DNA from: Methylocapsa aurea
Lineage (GTDB): Bacteria; Pseudomonadota; Alphaproteobacteria; Rhizobiales; Beijerinckiaceae
Length of the DNA: 64,000 nucleotides
Direction of reading: 5' to 3'
Assembly: GCF_000746085.1 (NCBI RefSeq)
Contig: NZ_KN050804.1
Coordinates: 347,064 to 411,063 of the forward strand
Position numbers and translations under genes: made by a program. Shown one piece after another: positions 8,597 to 17,340 of this stretch. The notes beneath the pieces are model-generated. The model was not told the DNA's origin, ran no database searches, and worked only from the letters and a program-made list of their open reading frames with translations. Within the stretch, counting starts at the first letter, position 1; the number at the start of each line of letters is the position of its first letter.

Positions 8597-9256
8597 TCAT
8601 CCCGACGCAGTCCTCGCGCCGTATTTTCCGAGCTTCCAGGTTGGCGCCATCTCATCCAAGACTTGGCGGATCGCCGGGTGTTGACTGCTGCTTGCGACAT
8701 AGCGGTCGATTTGTGGGTAGGCCTGGAGCAATTCGGGTTTGCCATGGGCGGCGGCAATCTTCGGGAGCATGAACAAAGCTGGCGCAAGCTCGCAGTCGGC
8801 CAGCGTCAACTGCGCGCCGGTCGCAAACGGTTCGTCGCCGACGTAGAGCTGCAGCGACGACAATCCCCGCACGAGCCGCGTCAGCCAAACAGCCGCGCTC
8901 GGATCCCCACTCGCAGGATCGGACTGCCGGGAGAGTTCAACCAATGGCGTCATAATCAGGAGTTCGCCGATGCGTTGCAGCAAACGCACCCGCGCCTTGT
9001 CTTCCGGCCCAGCCGGCCGCAATGGCGGCGCGGGAAATTTATCCTCCAGATATTCCATGATCGCAGCCGATTCCGGCAGCGGCGTTCCACTTTCGAGAAT
9101 AAGGCACGGAATCGTCCCGAGCGAATTGATGGCGTGGAACTTCGCCGACAGCAAACCGCCGGGCGGCGGTTCGATATCGATATTCAACCCCTTCGCATAG
9201 ATCGCGACTCGCACCGGGGCGGAGAAGGGCGAACTGTTTTCCGAATAGAGCTTCAT
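8597..9256 (-). CDS. Glutathione S-transferase family protein
   Basis: A 219-residue cytosolic GST. The thioredoxin-like N-terminal domain is MKLYSENSSPFSAPVRVAIYA (residues 1-20 region) with the active-site Ser area SSPFS. GTIPCLILESGTPLPESAAI contains the cis-Pro and the glutathione gamma-Glu contact ESAAI (near 65). The alpha-helical C-terminal domain has the usual LTLADC motif near 150. A longer form starting 45 bases upstream is possible, but the chosen ATG has AGAGG at proper spacing and matches the family N-terminus. The substrate is unknown. No partner gene is apparent. Confidence 0.87.
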   Translation of the reverse strand: MKLYSENSSPFSAPVRVAIYAKGLNIDIEPPPGGLLSAKFHAINSLGTIPCLILESGTPLPESAAIMEYLEDKFPAPPLRPAGPEDKARVRLLQRIGELLIMTPLVELSRQSDPASGDPSAAVWLTRLVRGLSSLQLYVGDEPFATGAQLTLADCELAPALFMLPKIAAAHGKPELLQAYPQIDRYVASSSQHPAIRQVLDEMAPTWKLGKYGARTASG

Positions 9257-9903
9257 GACGCCTCTGAGCGGAGGCAGTCCTCCGCCCAACGCGGGTATCA
9301 AGCTGGTGAGCCGGTGTCGAGCGAAACCATGCGGCCGCCCGACCCGGGCCGGCCAGAGCGCTTAAGGATCCAAGGAGGAGGACTGGCGCAATGGGGGCCG
9401 GGGCGCAGCCCCAACGGGGTCGCCGCTCGACTTTGCCGGATTGCCTGTGACGCGAATAGTCTTGATCAAAACGCCGCGCTTCAGTCTCTCGGATCCACTT
9501 TCCACTCTCAGAAGCTAGAAGAGGTCAGGGCGTCGCCATCGGCAGACGCGCCGCAGATGTTGTTCTTTGCGATAACTCAACCGTCGCACCGCTGCGTTCG
9601 AAGCCCACACAGGCCACGCATGCCGCAACCCTTGAGGGCTCCCCGAAGAGGAGGCCGTCCGGCGCTGTCGATGCGGCCGGCGTTAGAGCATTTTCAAGCG
9701 AAGTGGATACCGGTTTGCGTCAAGAAAATGCGATGAAATAAAGACCTAGAGCTGCCTTCCGATTCCGCGGAAACTGAAAGCGCTCTAGCAAAGGCTTATG
9801 GACAATTCATGCTTGCATGATGTATGGGCCAAGCGGCAATCGAGTCGCATTGTCTTGACAGCTCTATCCGGCCGATTGCAGACATCGTTGGAGGATTGAT
9901 TCG
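9257..9903. other. Intergenic region with family-B repeat
   Basis: About 650 bases without a credible gene. The left half has high GC and no conserved coding pattern on either strand. The centre holds a repeat with TAGAGC/GCTCTA ends, annotated separately. The right end carries the HU-gene leader with TTGACA (9855-9860) and GGAGGA (9890-9895). Confidence 0.6.
9684..9787 (+). repeat. Mosaic intergenic repeat, family B
   Basis: A 104-base element starting TAGAGCATTTTCAAGCGAAG and ending AAGCGCTCTA. It contains GTGGATACCGG and GTCAAGAAAATGCG, blocks commonly seen between genes of rhizobia. Its ends TAGAGC/GCTCTA are the same as those of family A. A decayed inverted copy occurs at 24754-24800. 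Confidence 0.7.
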
Positions 9904-10299
9904 GTGGTAGCCAAGAAATCTGTTGCGGTGAAGAAGGCGGGCGCCGTCGTAAAGAGCGAAAATAGCGCGAGCGCAAAAGCCACCACCGTCAAACCTGCGG
10001 CGGCGAAAGCCGCTCCGGCCCAGACAACGATCACGCTGAAGCAGATCGGCGCGCAACTCGCTGCAACACATGAGCTCCCGAAACAGCAAGTTGAAGCAAT
10101 ATTCAGCGACATGATCGAGACAATCATCAAACATCTCAAGAAAGGCGCGAAAGTTCGAATCAGCGGGATCGGCATTTTGCAGGTCAAGAAGCGCGCAGCG
10201 CGCATGGGGCGCAATCCGGCGACGGGCGAGAGCATGAAAATCAAGGCAAGCAAAAAAGTCTCTTTGCGCGTCGCCCAAGATCTCAAGGCCAAAATCTAG
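9904..10299 (+). CDS. HU-family DNA-binding protein with basic N-terminal tail
   Basis: A 131-residue HU/IHF-type nucleoid protein. Residues 42-131 form the HU domain: TLKQIGAQLAATHELPKQQV (helices), VRISGIGILQVKKRAARMGR (beta arm start) and NPATGESMKIKASKKVSLRV, with the diagnostic GRNPATGE. The first ~40 residues are an added Lys/Ala/Val-rich tail, reminiscent of histone H1-like or mycobacterial HU tails but at the other end. It starts with GTG, placed 8 bases after GGAGGA. It is probably an abundant nucleoid protein; the tail may add non-specific DNA contact, which is inference. Confidence 0.88.
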   Translation: MVAKKSVAVKKAGAVVKSENSASAKATTVKPAAAKAAPAQTTITLKQIGAQLAATHELPKQQVEAIFSDMIETIIKHLKKGAKVRISGIGILQVKKRAARMGRNPATGESMKIKASKKVSLRVAQDLKAKI

Positions 10300-10371
10300 A
10301 CCCTCGCTTGGAGGGGAGACGCCAACAGTCACGACCTTGGAATTGAGCCCCGCCTCCCTCTCACAAATTCT

Positions 10372-11811
10372 CTATTGGCGACAAGACAAGCGGCGAAATA
10401 GATCAAATATCCGATGCCTCGACCTTGCCTGATCAGGGGGCGACGCTCCACGCCTACTCACGGCCATCCAGATGCCGTGCTTGGGCCGCAGAGTTACCAG
10501 CCCGATCGGCTCAACCGTGCGGCCAGGCGCAGCGCGCAGGCGATAGCGTTGCGCGATTATCGCTAGGATCGTCAGCGACTCGGCCATGGCGAACCCACCG
10601 CCGATGCAGATGCGCGGCCCTCCGCCGAAGGGCAAATAGGCAAAGCGATGGCGGTTGGCGACCGCTTCGGGGGCGAAGCGCTCCGGATCGAAACGGTCCG
10701 GCTCTGGCCACAGGGTCGGATTGCGGTGCGTCACATAGATATTGATGAAGATCGCTGCGCCGCGCGGGATGCGCACGCCGCCAATCCAGTCCTCTTGGAC
10801 AGCCGTGCGCGAGATCGTATGCGCAGGCGGATAAAGGCGCATCGCCTCCTCGAAGACCATCCGTGTGTATTTGAGCTTGGCGAGGTCGGCGAAGTTGGGG
10901 GCGCGCCCGCCAAGAACCTGATCGAGCTCGGCATGTAGCTTGGCCTCGACCTCGGGATGCTGCGCCAAGAGATGCCAGGTCCAGCTCAGGGCATTGGCCG
11001 TGGTCTCGTGACCGGCGACGAAGATCGTGAGGATTTCGTCGCGCAATTGCTTGTCGCTCATTCCTTCGCTCGACTCCGGGTCGCGCGCGGCGAGCAGCAT
11101 CGAGAGAAGATCGCCACGGTCAAGCCCTTGGGCGCGGCGCTCGGCGATGATGCGGGCGACAAGCGCGTCAAAGGCTTGGATGGCGACGCGGTAGCCCTTA
11201 GAGTGGCGCCGGGGAAGCCATCGAGGCAAGCCGAAGAGATCTAGGAGATTGGGGCGCTGTGCGACGACTTCATCCATGAGCCGTCGCACTGTTTCGATGT
11301 CGGCGGCGACATCGCTTGAGAACATGGTGCGCGCGATGATCGAGAGCGTCAGCCCCATCATTTCAGTAGCAATGTCGCATGGCTCGCGCTTTTCTTGCCA
11401 ACAGGCCGCCATCGCCTCTGCTTCCGCAACCATCACATCGAGGAATCCGGCGATGCGTTTGGGTTGGAAGGCCGGCGCTGCAATGCCGCGCTGCCGGCGC
11501 CAGAAGGCGCCTTCGCTCAACAGCAGCCCGTTGCCGAGAAGCGGCCCCAACAATGTGCGTACAAAATGGCTTTTGACGTAGTTTTGCTGATTGGTCAGCA
11601 ACACATGCTCGATATATTCTGGTTTGTTCACCATGAAGGAGTCGAGGAAGAGTATGCGGTTGTAGATCAGATTGCGATGAAATACTTCCGGGGAAAAAAC
11701 GGAGAGCCGGTCCTTGCGCAAGCGACGAACAAATTCGATGAGCCCGAAACGCGGCGCGAGATAGGTATCCTCGACCGTGGGGGCGGCGACGGGGCCGCTT
11801 TTCTGCTCCAT
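10372..11811 (-). CDS. Cytochrome P450
   Basis: A 479-residue soluble P450 monooxygenase. The I-helix oxygen-binding motif is FVAGHETTANALSW (near residue 275). The ExxR motif is EEAMRLYPPAHTISR (near 325). The heme ligand Cys, about residue 402, lies in FGGGPRICIGGGFAMAE. There is no membrane anchor. The sequence type (AGHETT, long I-helix, CYP102/CYP4-like C-terminus) suggests a fatty acid or hydrocarbon-type substrate, but this is only a guess. No ferredoxin or reductase gene is adjacent. A TTG 18 bases upstream is an alternative start; the chosen ATG has GGGAG seven bases before it. Confidence 0.93.
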   Translation of the reverse strand: MEQKSGPVAAPTVEDTYLAPRFGLIEFVRRLRKDRLSVFSPEVFHRNLIYNRILFLDSFMVNKPEYIEHVLLTNQQNYVKSHFVRTLLGPLLGNGLLLSEGAFWRRQRGIAAPAFQPKRIAGFLDVMVAEAEAMAACWQEKREPCDIATEMMGLTLSIIARTMFSSDVAADIETVRRLMDEVVAQRPNLLDLFGLPRWLPRRHSKGYRVAIQAFDALVARIIAERRAQGLDRGDLLSMLLAARDPESSEGMSDKQLRDEILTIFVAGHETTANALSWTWHLLAQHPEVEAKLHAELDQVLGGRAPNFADLAKLKYTRMVFEEAMRLYPPAHTISRTAVQEDWIGGVRIPRGAAIFINIYVTHRNPTLWPEPDRFDPERFAPEAVANRHRFAYLPFGGGPRICIGGGFAMAESLTILAIIAQRYRLRAAPGRTVEPIGLVTLRPKHGIWMAVSRRGASPPDQARSRHRIFDLFRRLSCRQ

Positions 11812-12403
11812 GCTCGTCTCCCTCTTCAATTTCTTAGCTTAGGCGATGTCAGCGAATATCTGAAGCATTTGTCTTATGATGAGTACGCGCTAAACGGCAC
11901 AGCGGCGACTCGCCATTTGCCGGCGCAGGATCTCCGCTGCCAACGGTCGCCGGATCTCACCGGCTTTGAGTTGCTTGGCCTCGGCTTCCTCCTGCAACGC
12001 GTCGTATAGATCGGCGGCTTGGAGACAGTAAAGGTTAGCCATCTCCGAGTGCGAAGAGGCTTGCGTCCTCCGCATTGACGAAGAATATTTCCACCTGCTT
12101 CCTGCAACCTTCCGGCTGGTCCATTTTCGTCTCTATCTTTTCCGGCGCGCATTTTTGGACCCATATGAAACGAGTCGGCGCCCAAACGGCTGAGTGACGC
12201 CGTGGCCTCTGGTTGGGATCCATGATCGCCCCGCGAAATGAGCGTCGAACGCCATCGACCCGCAGCCAAGCCGATGTTTTGGACCTCTGGCCAAATCATC
12301 AGTCAGCGCGCCAAGGCGACCCGCGAAATATTTCTCACATTCATCGGAATAAAACGCGATCCACCCGAGTCTTAACCTATGATGCCGGAGAGCGCCGGCG
12401 CAT
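11812..12403. other. Intergenic region, no convincing gene
   Basis: About 590 bases between divergent genes. Short minus-strand frames exist, for example about 50 residues beginning MANLYCLQAADLYDAL near 12040. None has a properly spaced ribosome site or a recognisable family. The right end serves as leader for the phosphoesterase gene. Confidence 0.5.
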
Positions 12404-13366
12404 ATGGAGCGCAAGACGATGTCCTATAAGCGAGTTGGGGATATGAGCCGCCGCGGCGTGCTTGAGTGTATGGCATGGGCTGGCGCAGGGGTTGTGTGGA
12501 CGGTTTCCGGCGGCGTTCCGAAGTCGTCGCAAATATTGGGCGTCGGCGAGGCGAAGGCGGCCGAAGGCGGCTTCAGCTTTCTTCAGATATCCGACACGCA
12601 TATCGGCTTCGCCAAACCCGCCAACCCAAACGCGGCCGCAACGGCGCAGGAGGCGGTCGCGAAAATCAACGCCTTAAGCGCCAAGCCTGAATTTCTGATT
12701 CACACCGGGGATATTACGCATCTCGCCAAACCGGGCGAATTCGACGATGCCGATCAGATCATCGGCAAGGCCGGCCTCGTCACGCATTACGTCCCTGGCG
12801 AACATGACGTCGTAGATGAGAATTCCGGCAAGGCCTATTTCGAACGCTATGCCAAGAAATCAGGCGGCAAAGGCTGGGGCTGGTATTCGTTCGACCATTC
12901 CGGCGTCCATTTCGTTGCGCTGGTCAATGTTGTTGAATTGAAGAAAAATGGAGCAGGCTCGCTCGGGGCCGATCAACTCGCTTGGCTTACGGAAGATCTG
13001 AAGGGAAAGAGCCATTCGACGCCGATTGTCGTCTTCACCCATATTCCGCTTTGGGCGATTTATCCGGAATGGGGTTGGAGCACCGAAGACTCCGCGCAGG
13101 CGCTTAAGCTCCTAAAGCCCTTCGGCTCGGTCACGGTGCTTAACGGCCATATTCATCAGATAGTCCAAAAGGTGGAAGGCCGCGTCACCTTTCATACCGC
13201 TCGCTCGACCGCCTTTCCTCAGCCGGAGCCGGGAAAGGCCCCAACCGCCGGACCGATGTTGGTTCCGGCGGACAAGCTACGCTCCGTGCTAGGCGTCACC
13301 GACGTTGTCTACAGCCAAAGCAACCGCCGGCTCGCAACGACGGATGTAGCGCTTTCCGACGGGTGA
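12404..13366 (+). CDS. Tat-exported calcineurin-like metallophosphoesterase
   Basis: A 320-residue periplasmic metallophosphoesterase. The N-terminus carries a twin-arginine signal MSRRGVLECMAWAGAG. Metal-binding motifs appear in order: ISDTHIGF (near 62), HTGDITH (near 98), GEHD (near 127, the catalytic His region in place of GNHD), THIPLW (near 211) and NGHIHQ (near 250). The substrate is unknown. The in-frame ATG 15 bases later has GGAG nine bases before it and may be the true start. A cytochrome c gene follows within 65 bases, then the ECF sigma/anti-sigma pair, a gene order that suggests one stress-related unit. Confidence 0.88.
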   Translation: MERKTMSYKRVGDMSRRGVLECMAWAGAGVVWTVSGGVPKSSQILGVGEAKAAEGGFSFLQISDTHIGFAKPANPNAAATAQEAVAKINALSAKPEFLIHTGDITHLAKPGEFDDADQIIGKAGLVTHYVPGEHDVVDENSGKAYFERYAKKSGGKGWGWYSFDHSGVHFVALVNVVELKKNGAGSLGADQLAWLTEDLKGKSHSTPIVVFTHIPLWAIYPEWGWSTEDSAQALKLLKPFGSVTVLNGHIHQIVQKVEGRVTFHTARSTAFPQPEPGKAPTAGPMLVPADKLRSVLGVTDVVYSQSNRRLATTDVALSDG

Positions 13367-13429
13367 CGCGCCCAACCGTTTCATGGGGACGCCGTGGCGG
13401 CGTCAGCAATGCTTCAAGGAATGTTCAAG

Positions 13430-13855
13430 ATGCAAAATCCGGTGGCTTCTTTTACGCGCGAGAAACGCGGCGCGAACAGAATGTTTCCCCCAGCCATGCT
13501 TCGAACTGGCGGCATGAGCGCGCTTCTTCTTCTGGCCGGGCTCCCTTGTTATGCGGCTGGCGATCCGGTCCGCGGCGAAGCTCTGTATCAGGGCTGCACC
13601 GATTGCCATTCCATCGAGCAGAATGATGTCGGCCCCAAACACGGCGGCGTTTTCGGCAGAAAGGCCGGCGCCGTTTCAGATTATTCCTATTCTTCGGCGC
13701 TGAAAAATTCCGGGATTGTCTGGAACGAGGAAACACTGGACAAGTGGCTGATGGATCCGCAGGGCCTCGTTCCCGGAGCCAAGATGTTTTTTACGGTCAC
13801 GAATCTGCAGGACAGGTCAGATATTATCGCCTTCTTGCGAGCGCAGAGCAAATAA
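13430..13855 (+). CDS. Periplasmic class I cytochrome c
   Basis: A 141-residue exported monoheme cytochrome c. The hydrophobic export stretch is GGMSALLLLAGLPCYAAG. The heme motif is CTDCH in YQGCTDCHSIEQNDVGPKHG, and the distal Met ligand is in PGAKMFFTV. The fold matches the c552/c550-type (FGRKAGAV and YSSALKNSGIVW are typical). The chosen ATG lies nine bases after AAGGA; an upstream GTG and an internal ATG (start MFPPAMLR) are alternatives. It sits between a phosphoesterase and the sigma factor, and may supply or accept electrons for a periplasmic stress enzyme. Confidence 0.87.
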   Translation: MQNPVASFTREKRGANRMFPPAMLRTGGMSALLLLAGLPCYAAGDPVRGEALYQGCTDCHSIEQNDVGPKHGGVFGRKAGAVSDYSYSSALKNSGIVWNEETLDKWLMDPQGLVPGAKMFFTVTNLQDRSDIIAFLRAQSK

Positions 13856-14029
13856 CTGCAACAGTCATTCTCTCGGCGGCTTTGGCGAAGCCTTCCATTC
13901 GGAGGCGTTGGATGTAAACAACTGTTTCGACTCACTTTCAACGGGGCCGAGACGTATAAAAACGCTTGACGTCTCCGTTCGCAGTTCAAAGGCCCAATGA
14001 TCGTCGAATCTTGATTGGACGCAAAGCGA

Positions 14030-14572
14030 ATGCAGGCAGAAGCCGCTCTGGCGAAACAGCGTCTCTTCGAAGAGGTGATCTCGCCCCATCTCGACGACGC
14101 CTATTCTCTGGCGCGTTGGCTTACTGGCAACGCGACGGACGCTGAGGACGTCGTGCAGGATGCATGTCTTCGCGCGTTCAAGGGCCTGGATGGATTCGCC
14201 GGCGGCAATAGCCGGGCCTGGCTGCTGACAGTCGTGCGCAACGCCGCACATACCTGGATTTCAAAGAACAGGCCCAAGACCGTGATCATTGCTGACGACC
14301 TGGAGGACGCCGAACGCAGGATGCCTGACCATGAGGTCAGAACCGCGACGCCCGAGTCGGAACTCATCGCCAACGTCGAGGCCAAACGACTGGAGGATGC
14401 GGTTTCAAGGCTGCCGCTGCTCTTCAAGGAAGTTATCGTCATGCGCGAGATCAACGGCGCCAGCTATCGCGAAATTTCGGAGGTTCTGCAGGCGCCAATC
14501 GGCACAGTCATGTCTCGCCTCGCAAGGGGACGCGCCCTGTTGATTCGCTCATTGGCGGAGACGCCGGCATGA
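14030..14572 (+). CDS. ECF-type RNA polymerase sigma factor
   Basis: A 180-residue sigma-70 family factor of the ECF class. Region 2 is HLDDAYSLARWLTGNATDAEDVVQ-like, with DAEDVVQDACLRAFKGLDGF and SRAWLLTVVRNAAH. Region 4 is LPLLFKEVIVMREINGASYR followed by EISEVLQAPIGTVMSRLARG, the -35 binding helix-turn-helix. A TTG 15 bases upstream is an alternative start; neither has a strong ribosome site. The stop overlaps the next gene by ATGA, the standard layout for a sigma factor and its antagonist. Targets are unknown but probably include the neighbouring phosphoesterase-cytochrome and molybdoenzyme genes. Confidence 0.92.
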   Translation: MQAEAALAKQRLFEEVISPHLDDAYSLARWLTGNATDAEDVVQDACLRAFKGLDGFAGGNSRAWLLTVVRNAAHTWISKNRPKTVIIADDLEDAERRMPDHEVRTATPESELIANVEAKRLEDAVSRLPLLFKEVIVMREINGASYREISEVLQAPIGTVMSRLARGRALLIRSLAETPA

Positions 14573-15339
14573 CGACGCAAGATCATGACGACTTAAGGCT
14601 TCTCATGCAGGCGGCGCTCGACGGAGAGCTCGACGCAGCGGGCCAGCTGGAAATTGAAAAGAAGATTGCGCAAGACCCGACTCTCGCCGCCGAATGGAAT
14701 CAGCTGACCGCCCTTCGAACAGCCATTCGAAGGGCTCTGCCGCGCGGGCGGGCGCCGCAGGAGCTGCGGACCCGTCTTGCCGCTGAAGCCGCGAACGAGG
14801 CCCCGCGCTCGTTGCGCCTCCCACCCCGCCCAAGCTGGTTCGCGCTGGCGGCCTCGGTTGTTGTCAGCGTCGGTTTGACGGGAGCGCTCGTCCCACAATT
14901 CATTGCTGATCGGACTCCGTCCATCAGCGAAACATTGGTCTTTGATCATATGCGCAGTTTGCTAGCGGCCCGCCCTGTCGATATCGCCTCAACGGATCGG
15001 CATGCGGTCAAGCCTTGGTTTGATGCGCGTCTTGCATTTTCACCGCCGGTTGTTGACCTCGCAGAACGCGGCTATGTCCTCGTTGGCGGGCGGGTCGACG
15101 TCATCGATGGCGCGCCGGCGCCGGCGCTGGTCTATCAACTGCGCAACCATTTGATAAGCTTGACCGCATTGCCGGCCAGGCTGGCGCCGTCCATCTCCGC
15201 AACCTCGCTCAGAGGTTTCAGCCTCATGCGATGGACGGAACAGGATCTCGTCTATTGCGCGGTATCCGACGTGCCCAATGAGGACCTCGACTCCTTTGCG
15301 CGTGAATTCCGAGCCAAAGCGTTCGGGAGGGGTCAGTGA
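14569..15339 (+). CDS. Membrane anti-sigma factor
   Basis: A 256-residue anti-sigma factor. The cytoplasmic N-terminal helical domain (MQAALDGELDAAGQLEIEKK, AEWNQLTALRTAIRRALPRG) precedes one membrane segment (WFALAASVVVSVGLTGALVP, about residues 90-110) and a periplasmic domain of ~145 residues. The zinc HxxxCxxC signature of ZAS-type anti-sigmas is absent. The gene overlaps the sigma gene by 4 bases, so the two are almost surely co-translated. The periplasmic part (RGYVLVGGRVDVIDGAPAPA, LVYCAVSDV) resembles the common 'transmembrane transcriptional regulator' type of rhizobia. It probably senses envelope or oxidative stress. Confidence 0.85.
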   Translation: MTTQDHDDLRLLMQAALDGELDAAGQLEIEKKIAQDPTLAAEWNQLTALRTAIRRALPRGRAPQELRTRLAAEAANEAPRSLRLPPRPSWFALAASVVVSVGLTGALVPQFIADRTPSISETLVFDHMRSLLAARPVDIASTDRHAVKPWFDARLAFSPPVVDLAERGYVLVGGRVDVIDGAPAPALVYQLRNHLISLTALPARLAPSISATSLRGFSLMRWTEQDLVYCAVSDVPNEDLDSFAREFRAKAFGRGQ

Positions 15340-15367
15340 CAATAAGCAACTGCGACGCGCATCCGGT

Positions 15368-16147
15368 TCAGATCCCCGCGTACCACTCATAGCCTCGGTC
15401 AGGCCAGAACCCGCCTTGTCCACGTCCGAACCTATCGAGACGATCGGTCAGTTCGATTCGCATTACATATTTTGCGTGCTTGTAGCCAAGTTGGCGCTCG
15501 ACCCGCAGCCGCAATGGAGCGCCGTGGCCAACGGAAAGCGGCGCGTCGTTGAGACTATGCGCAAGAATGGTTTGCGGATGGAAAGCGTCGACCAAGTCGA
15601 TGCTTTCGTAATATTGCCCCGTCCCGTCTAGCGCCCGCTCATAAACATCGGCGCAGTGGAAAACGACAAACCGCGCAGTAGGAAGAAGGGACGCATGCTG
15701 CAGCACAATGGCGAGCGGAACGCCCCGCCATTTGCCAATCGCGCTCCATCCTTCGACGCAATCATGGCGCGTGATCTGCGTCCGCTGCGGCAGGTTGCGC
15801 AGATCCTCAAGCGATAAATCCAGCGGATTGGCGACCAGCCCCTCGACGCGCAAGCGCCAGTCGACAAAATTGCCTTCCAGCAAGGCTGCATATTCCTCGC
15901 CCTCGGGCATGCTGCTGCCATTCACCTTAAACACTGGCGAGAGATCAGCGACGGTGAATTCGCGCGCCAGCGCATCGCGCCCGCCGAGCAGACGCTGAAC
16001 GCGATAGGTCAGCGACTCCGCTGAGAAAAGGACATCCTGGACTGCCGGGGTCTCGGAGAGCCGGTCGCAGCCGGCGAGCAGCGCGCCGCCGAGCCCCGCC
16101 GCGCTCAGAGCCAAAAACCGGCGCCGAGGGAGTTGGATTCTACTCAT
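15368..16147 (-). CDS. Periplasmic molybdopterin-dependent oxidoreductase
   Basis: A 259-residue sulfite-oxidase-fold molybdoenzyme. The N-terminus has a lipobox-like or Tat-like signal RRRFLALSAAGLGGALLAGC, ending in Cys24. The molybdenum-ligand Cys lies in ITRHDCVEGWSAIGKWRGVP (near 130). Other family segments are VFHCADVYE and GHGAPLRLRVERQLGYKHAK near the C-terminus. Relatives include MsrP/YedY protein-methionine-sulfoxide reductase, but this one pairs with a b561-type cytochrome rather than MsrQ. It overlaps the cytochrome b gene by 8 bases, so they form a two-gene unit: the cytochrome feeds or takes electrons. The substrate is unknown. Confidence 0.88.
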   Translation of the reverse strand: MSRIQLPRRRFLALSAAGLGGALLAGCDRLSETPAVQDVLFSAESLTYRVQRLLGGRDALAREFTVADLSPVFKVNGSSMPEGEEYAALLEGNFVDWRLRVEGLVANPLDLSLEDLRNLPQRTQITRHDCVEGWSAIGKWRGVPLAIVLQHASLLPTARFVVFHCADVYERALDGTGQYYESIDLVDAFHPQTILAHSLNDAPLSVGHGAPLRLRVERQLGYKHAKYVMRIELTDRLDRFGRGQGGFWPDRGYEWYAGI

Positions 16148-17009
16148 GTTTATCCTCGACAGAAATAAGCAATCGTCCGGTGATCATCGAGCGCAGTTCA
16201 TTCACCGGTCCGGCCAGAAGCACCATCGCGACATGAACGCAAACGAACAGCACAATCAGACTGGCTGCGATGAAATGGATGGTCCGCGCGGATTGGCGTC
16301 CGCCGAACATATCGACGAGCCACGGCAGGATAGCGTCCATCCCCGGCGACATGGCGAGGCCAGTCAAAATCATTGCCGGCAATAGCAGGCCGATGACGCC
16401 CAGATAGGTCAACTTCTGGAGCGGATTGTAATGGCGCGCCTCTTCCCCGCGCGGAAATTTCAGCCGAAGATGGTCGACGATATCCTGGAGCAAAGCCCCT
16501 GGCCGCAACTGCCGCCGGCTAGGCGCGAGGTCGCGCCTAAGATGCCCATTGGCGAGTCCGGCCACAACATAAACTAGGAGGTTGCCGACAAACAGCCAAG
16601 CAAAGAAGAAATGCCACCGGCGCCCCATGGCAAGATCGCGCCAGCTTGGAAGCGTCAACCACGCCGGGAAGCCGCGCTGCGCGAATTCGCCGCTGGCGTT
16701 GCGCGAAAGGCCGAAGATCCCAGTTGTTTCGAAAGTTGACGAACCAATCCTGGCGAACCCGGCCGGCGGACCGGGCCGCGATTCATCGGCTCCAAGCTCG
16801 AATATCGAAGGATCGGAGTCCGCGCCAAACTGCCCCCAATACAGAGCCGGATGGGCGTTGAAGATCTGCAGGCCGCTAAACAACAGCATGCTCACGCAGA
16901 GGAAATTGATCCAATGGGTCAACCGGGTGACGCGCGCATGCCGGTAAACAGCCAGCCGACGCGGCGTCTGCGAGGGCGTCGCCAAGCCTGTTTCTGGAGT
17001 TTCACTCAT
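16140..17009 (-). CDS. Membrane cytochrome b (b561 domain)
   Basis: A 289-residue di-heme cytochrome b. About four membrane helices are visible: THWINFLCVSMLLFSGLQIF, WHFFFAWLFVGNLLVYVVAG, LTYLGVIGLLLPAMILTGLA and HFIAASLIVLFVCVHVAMVL. Heme-ligand histidines occur in the first, second and fourth. A periplasmic insertion of about 80 residues lies between helices 1 and 2. The gene is immediately upstream of, and overlaps, the molybdenum oxidoreductase. The arrangement matches membrane anchors that link the quinone pool to a periplasmic SUOX-fold enzyme. Confidence 0.9.
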   Translation of the reverse strand: MSETPETGLATPSQTPRRLAVYRHARVTRLTHWINFLCVSMLLFSGLQIFNAHPALYWGQFGADSDPSIFELGADESRPGPPAGFARIGSSTFETTGIFGLSRNASGEFAQRGFPAWLTLPSWRDLAMGRRWHFFFAWLFVGNLLVYVVAGLANGHLRRDLAPSRRQLRPGALLQDIVDHLRLKFPRGEEARHYNPLQKLTYLGVIGLLLPAMILTGLAMSPGMDAILPWLVDMFGGRQSARTIHFIAASLIVLFVCVHVAMVLLAGPVNELRSMITGRLLISVEDKHE

Positions 17010-17340
17010 GACCGCTCCCCGGCTTTCTTCGCCTGTTTAGCCCGCGAGGTCCGCTCCGACGCAGTGGAGCAAGCTTTTTATCGGGCAAGTTAGTGTCCTG
17101 CGCCGCCCGGAGACTGCAGAGCCGGCGTCTTGAGGATTTACGCGAGACGAACCGAAATAGTTTCGTGGGCCTGGAGGTTACAAAAAAGAGGCTAAAATTG
17201 CGCAAGGCCACGCGCGACCGCCGCGCCAGTAAATCTCAATTGCTTCAACCCAGACGGGATCCTATATCGTCGATCCACGAAATTTGCAGCGCGCGAACAT
17301 GCCTTGCGCAGTCGCACGCCTAGGACAGAGGAAAACAGCC
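17010..17340. other. Intergenic region, nothing recognised
   Basis: About 330 bases between the divergent cytochrome b and hypothetical genes. It presumably contains both promoters. No repeat, hairpin terminator or coding pattern was recognised; an AGAGGA ribosome site for the rightward gene lies near 17326. Confidence 0.5.

Noticed and set aside
8368-8787. Minus-strand frame overlapping the GST end and touching pncA by ATGA
   Set aside because: No motif, no well-spaced ribosome site for MPADTEDDS at 8511, and antisense-like composition in its first half. It could still be a tiny coupled gene.
11890-12075. Small minus-strand frame with MANLYCLQAADLYDAL
   Set aside because: The GGAG directly abuts its inner ATG and no family is recognised.
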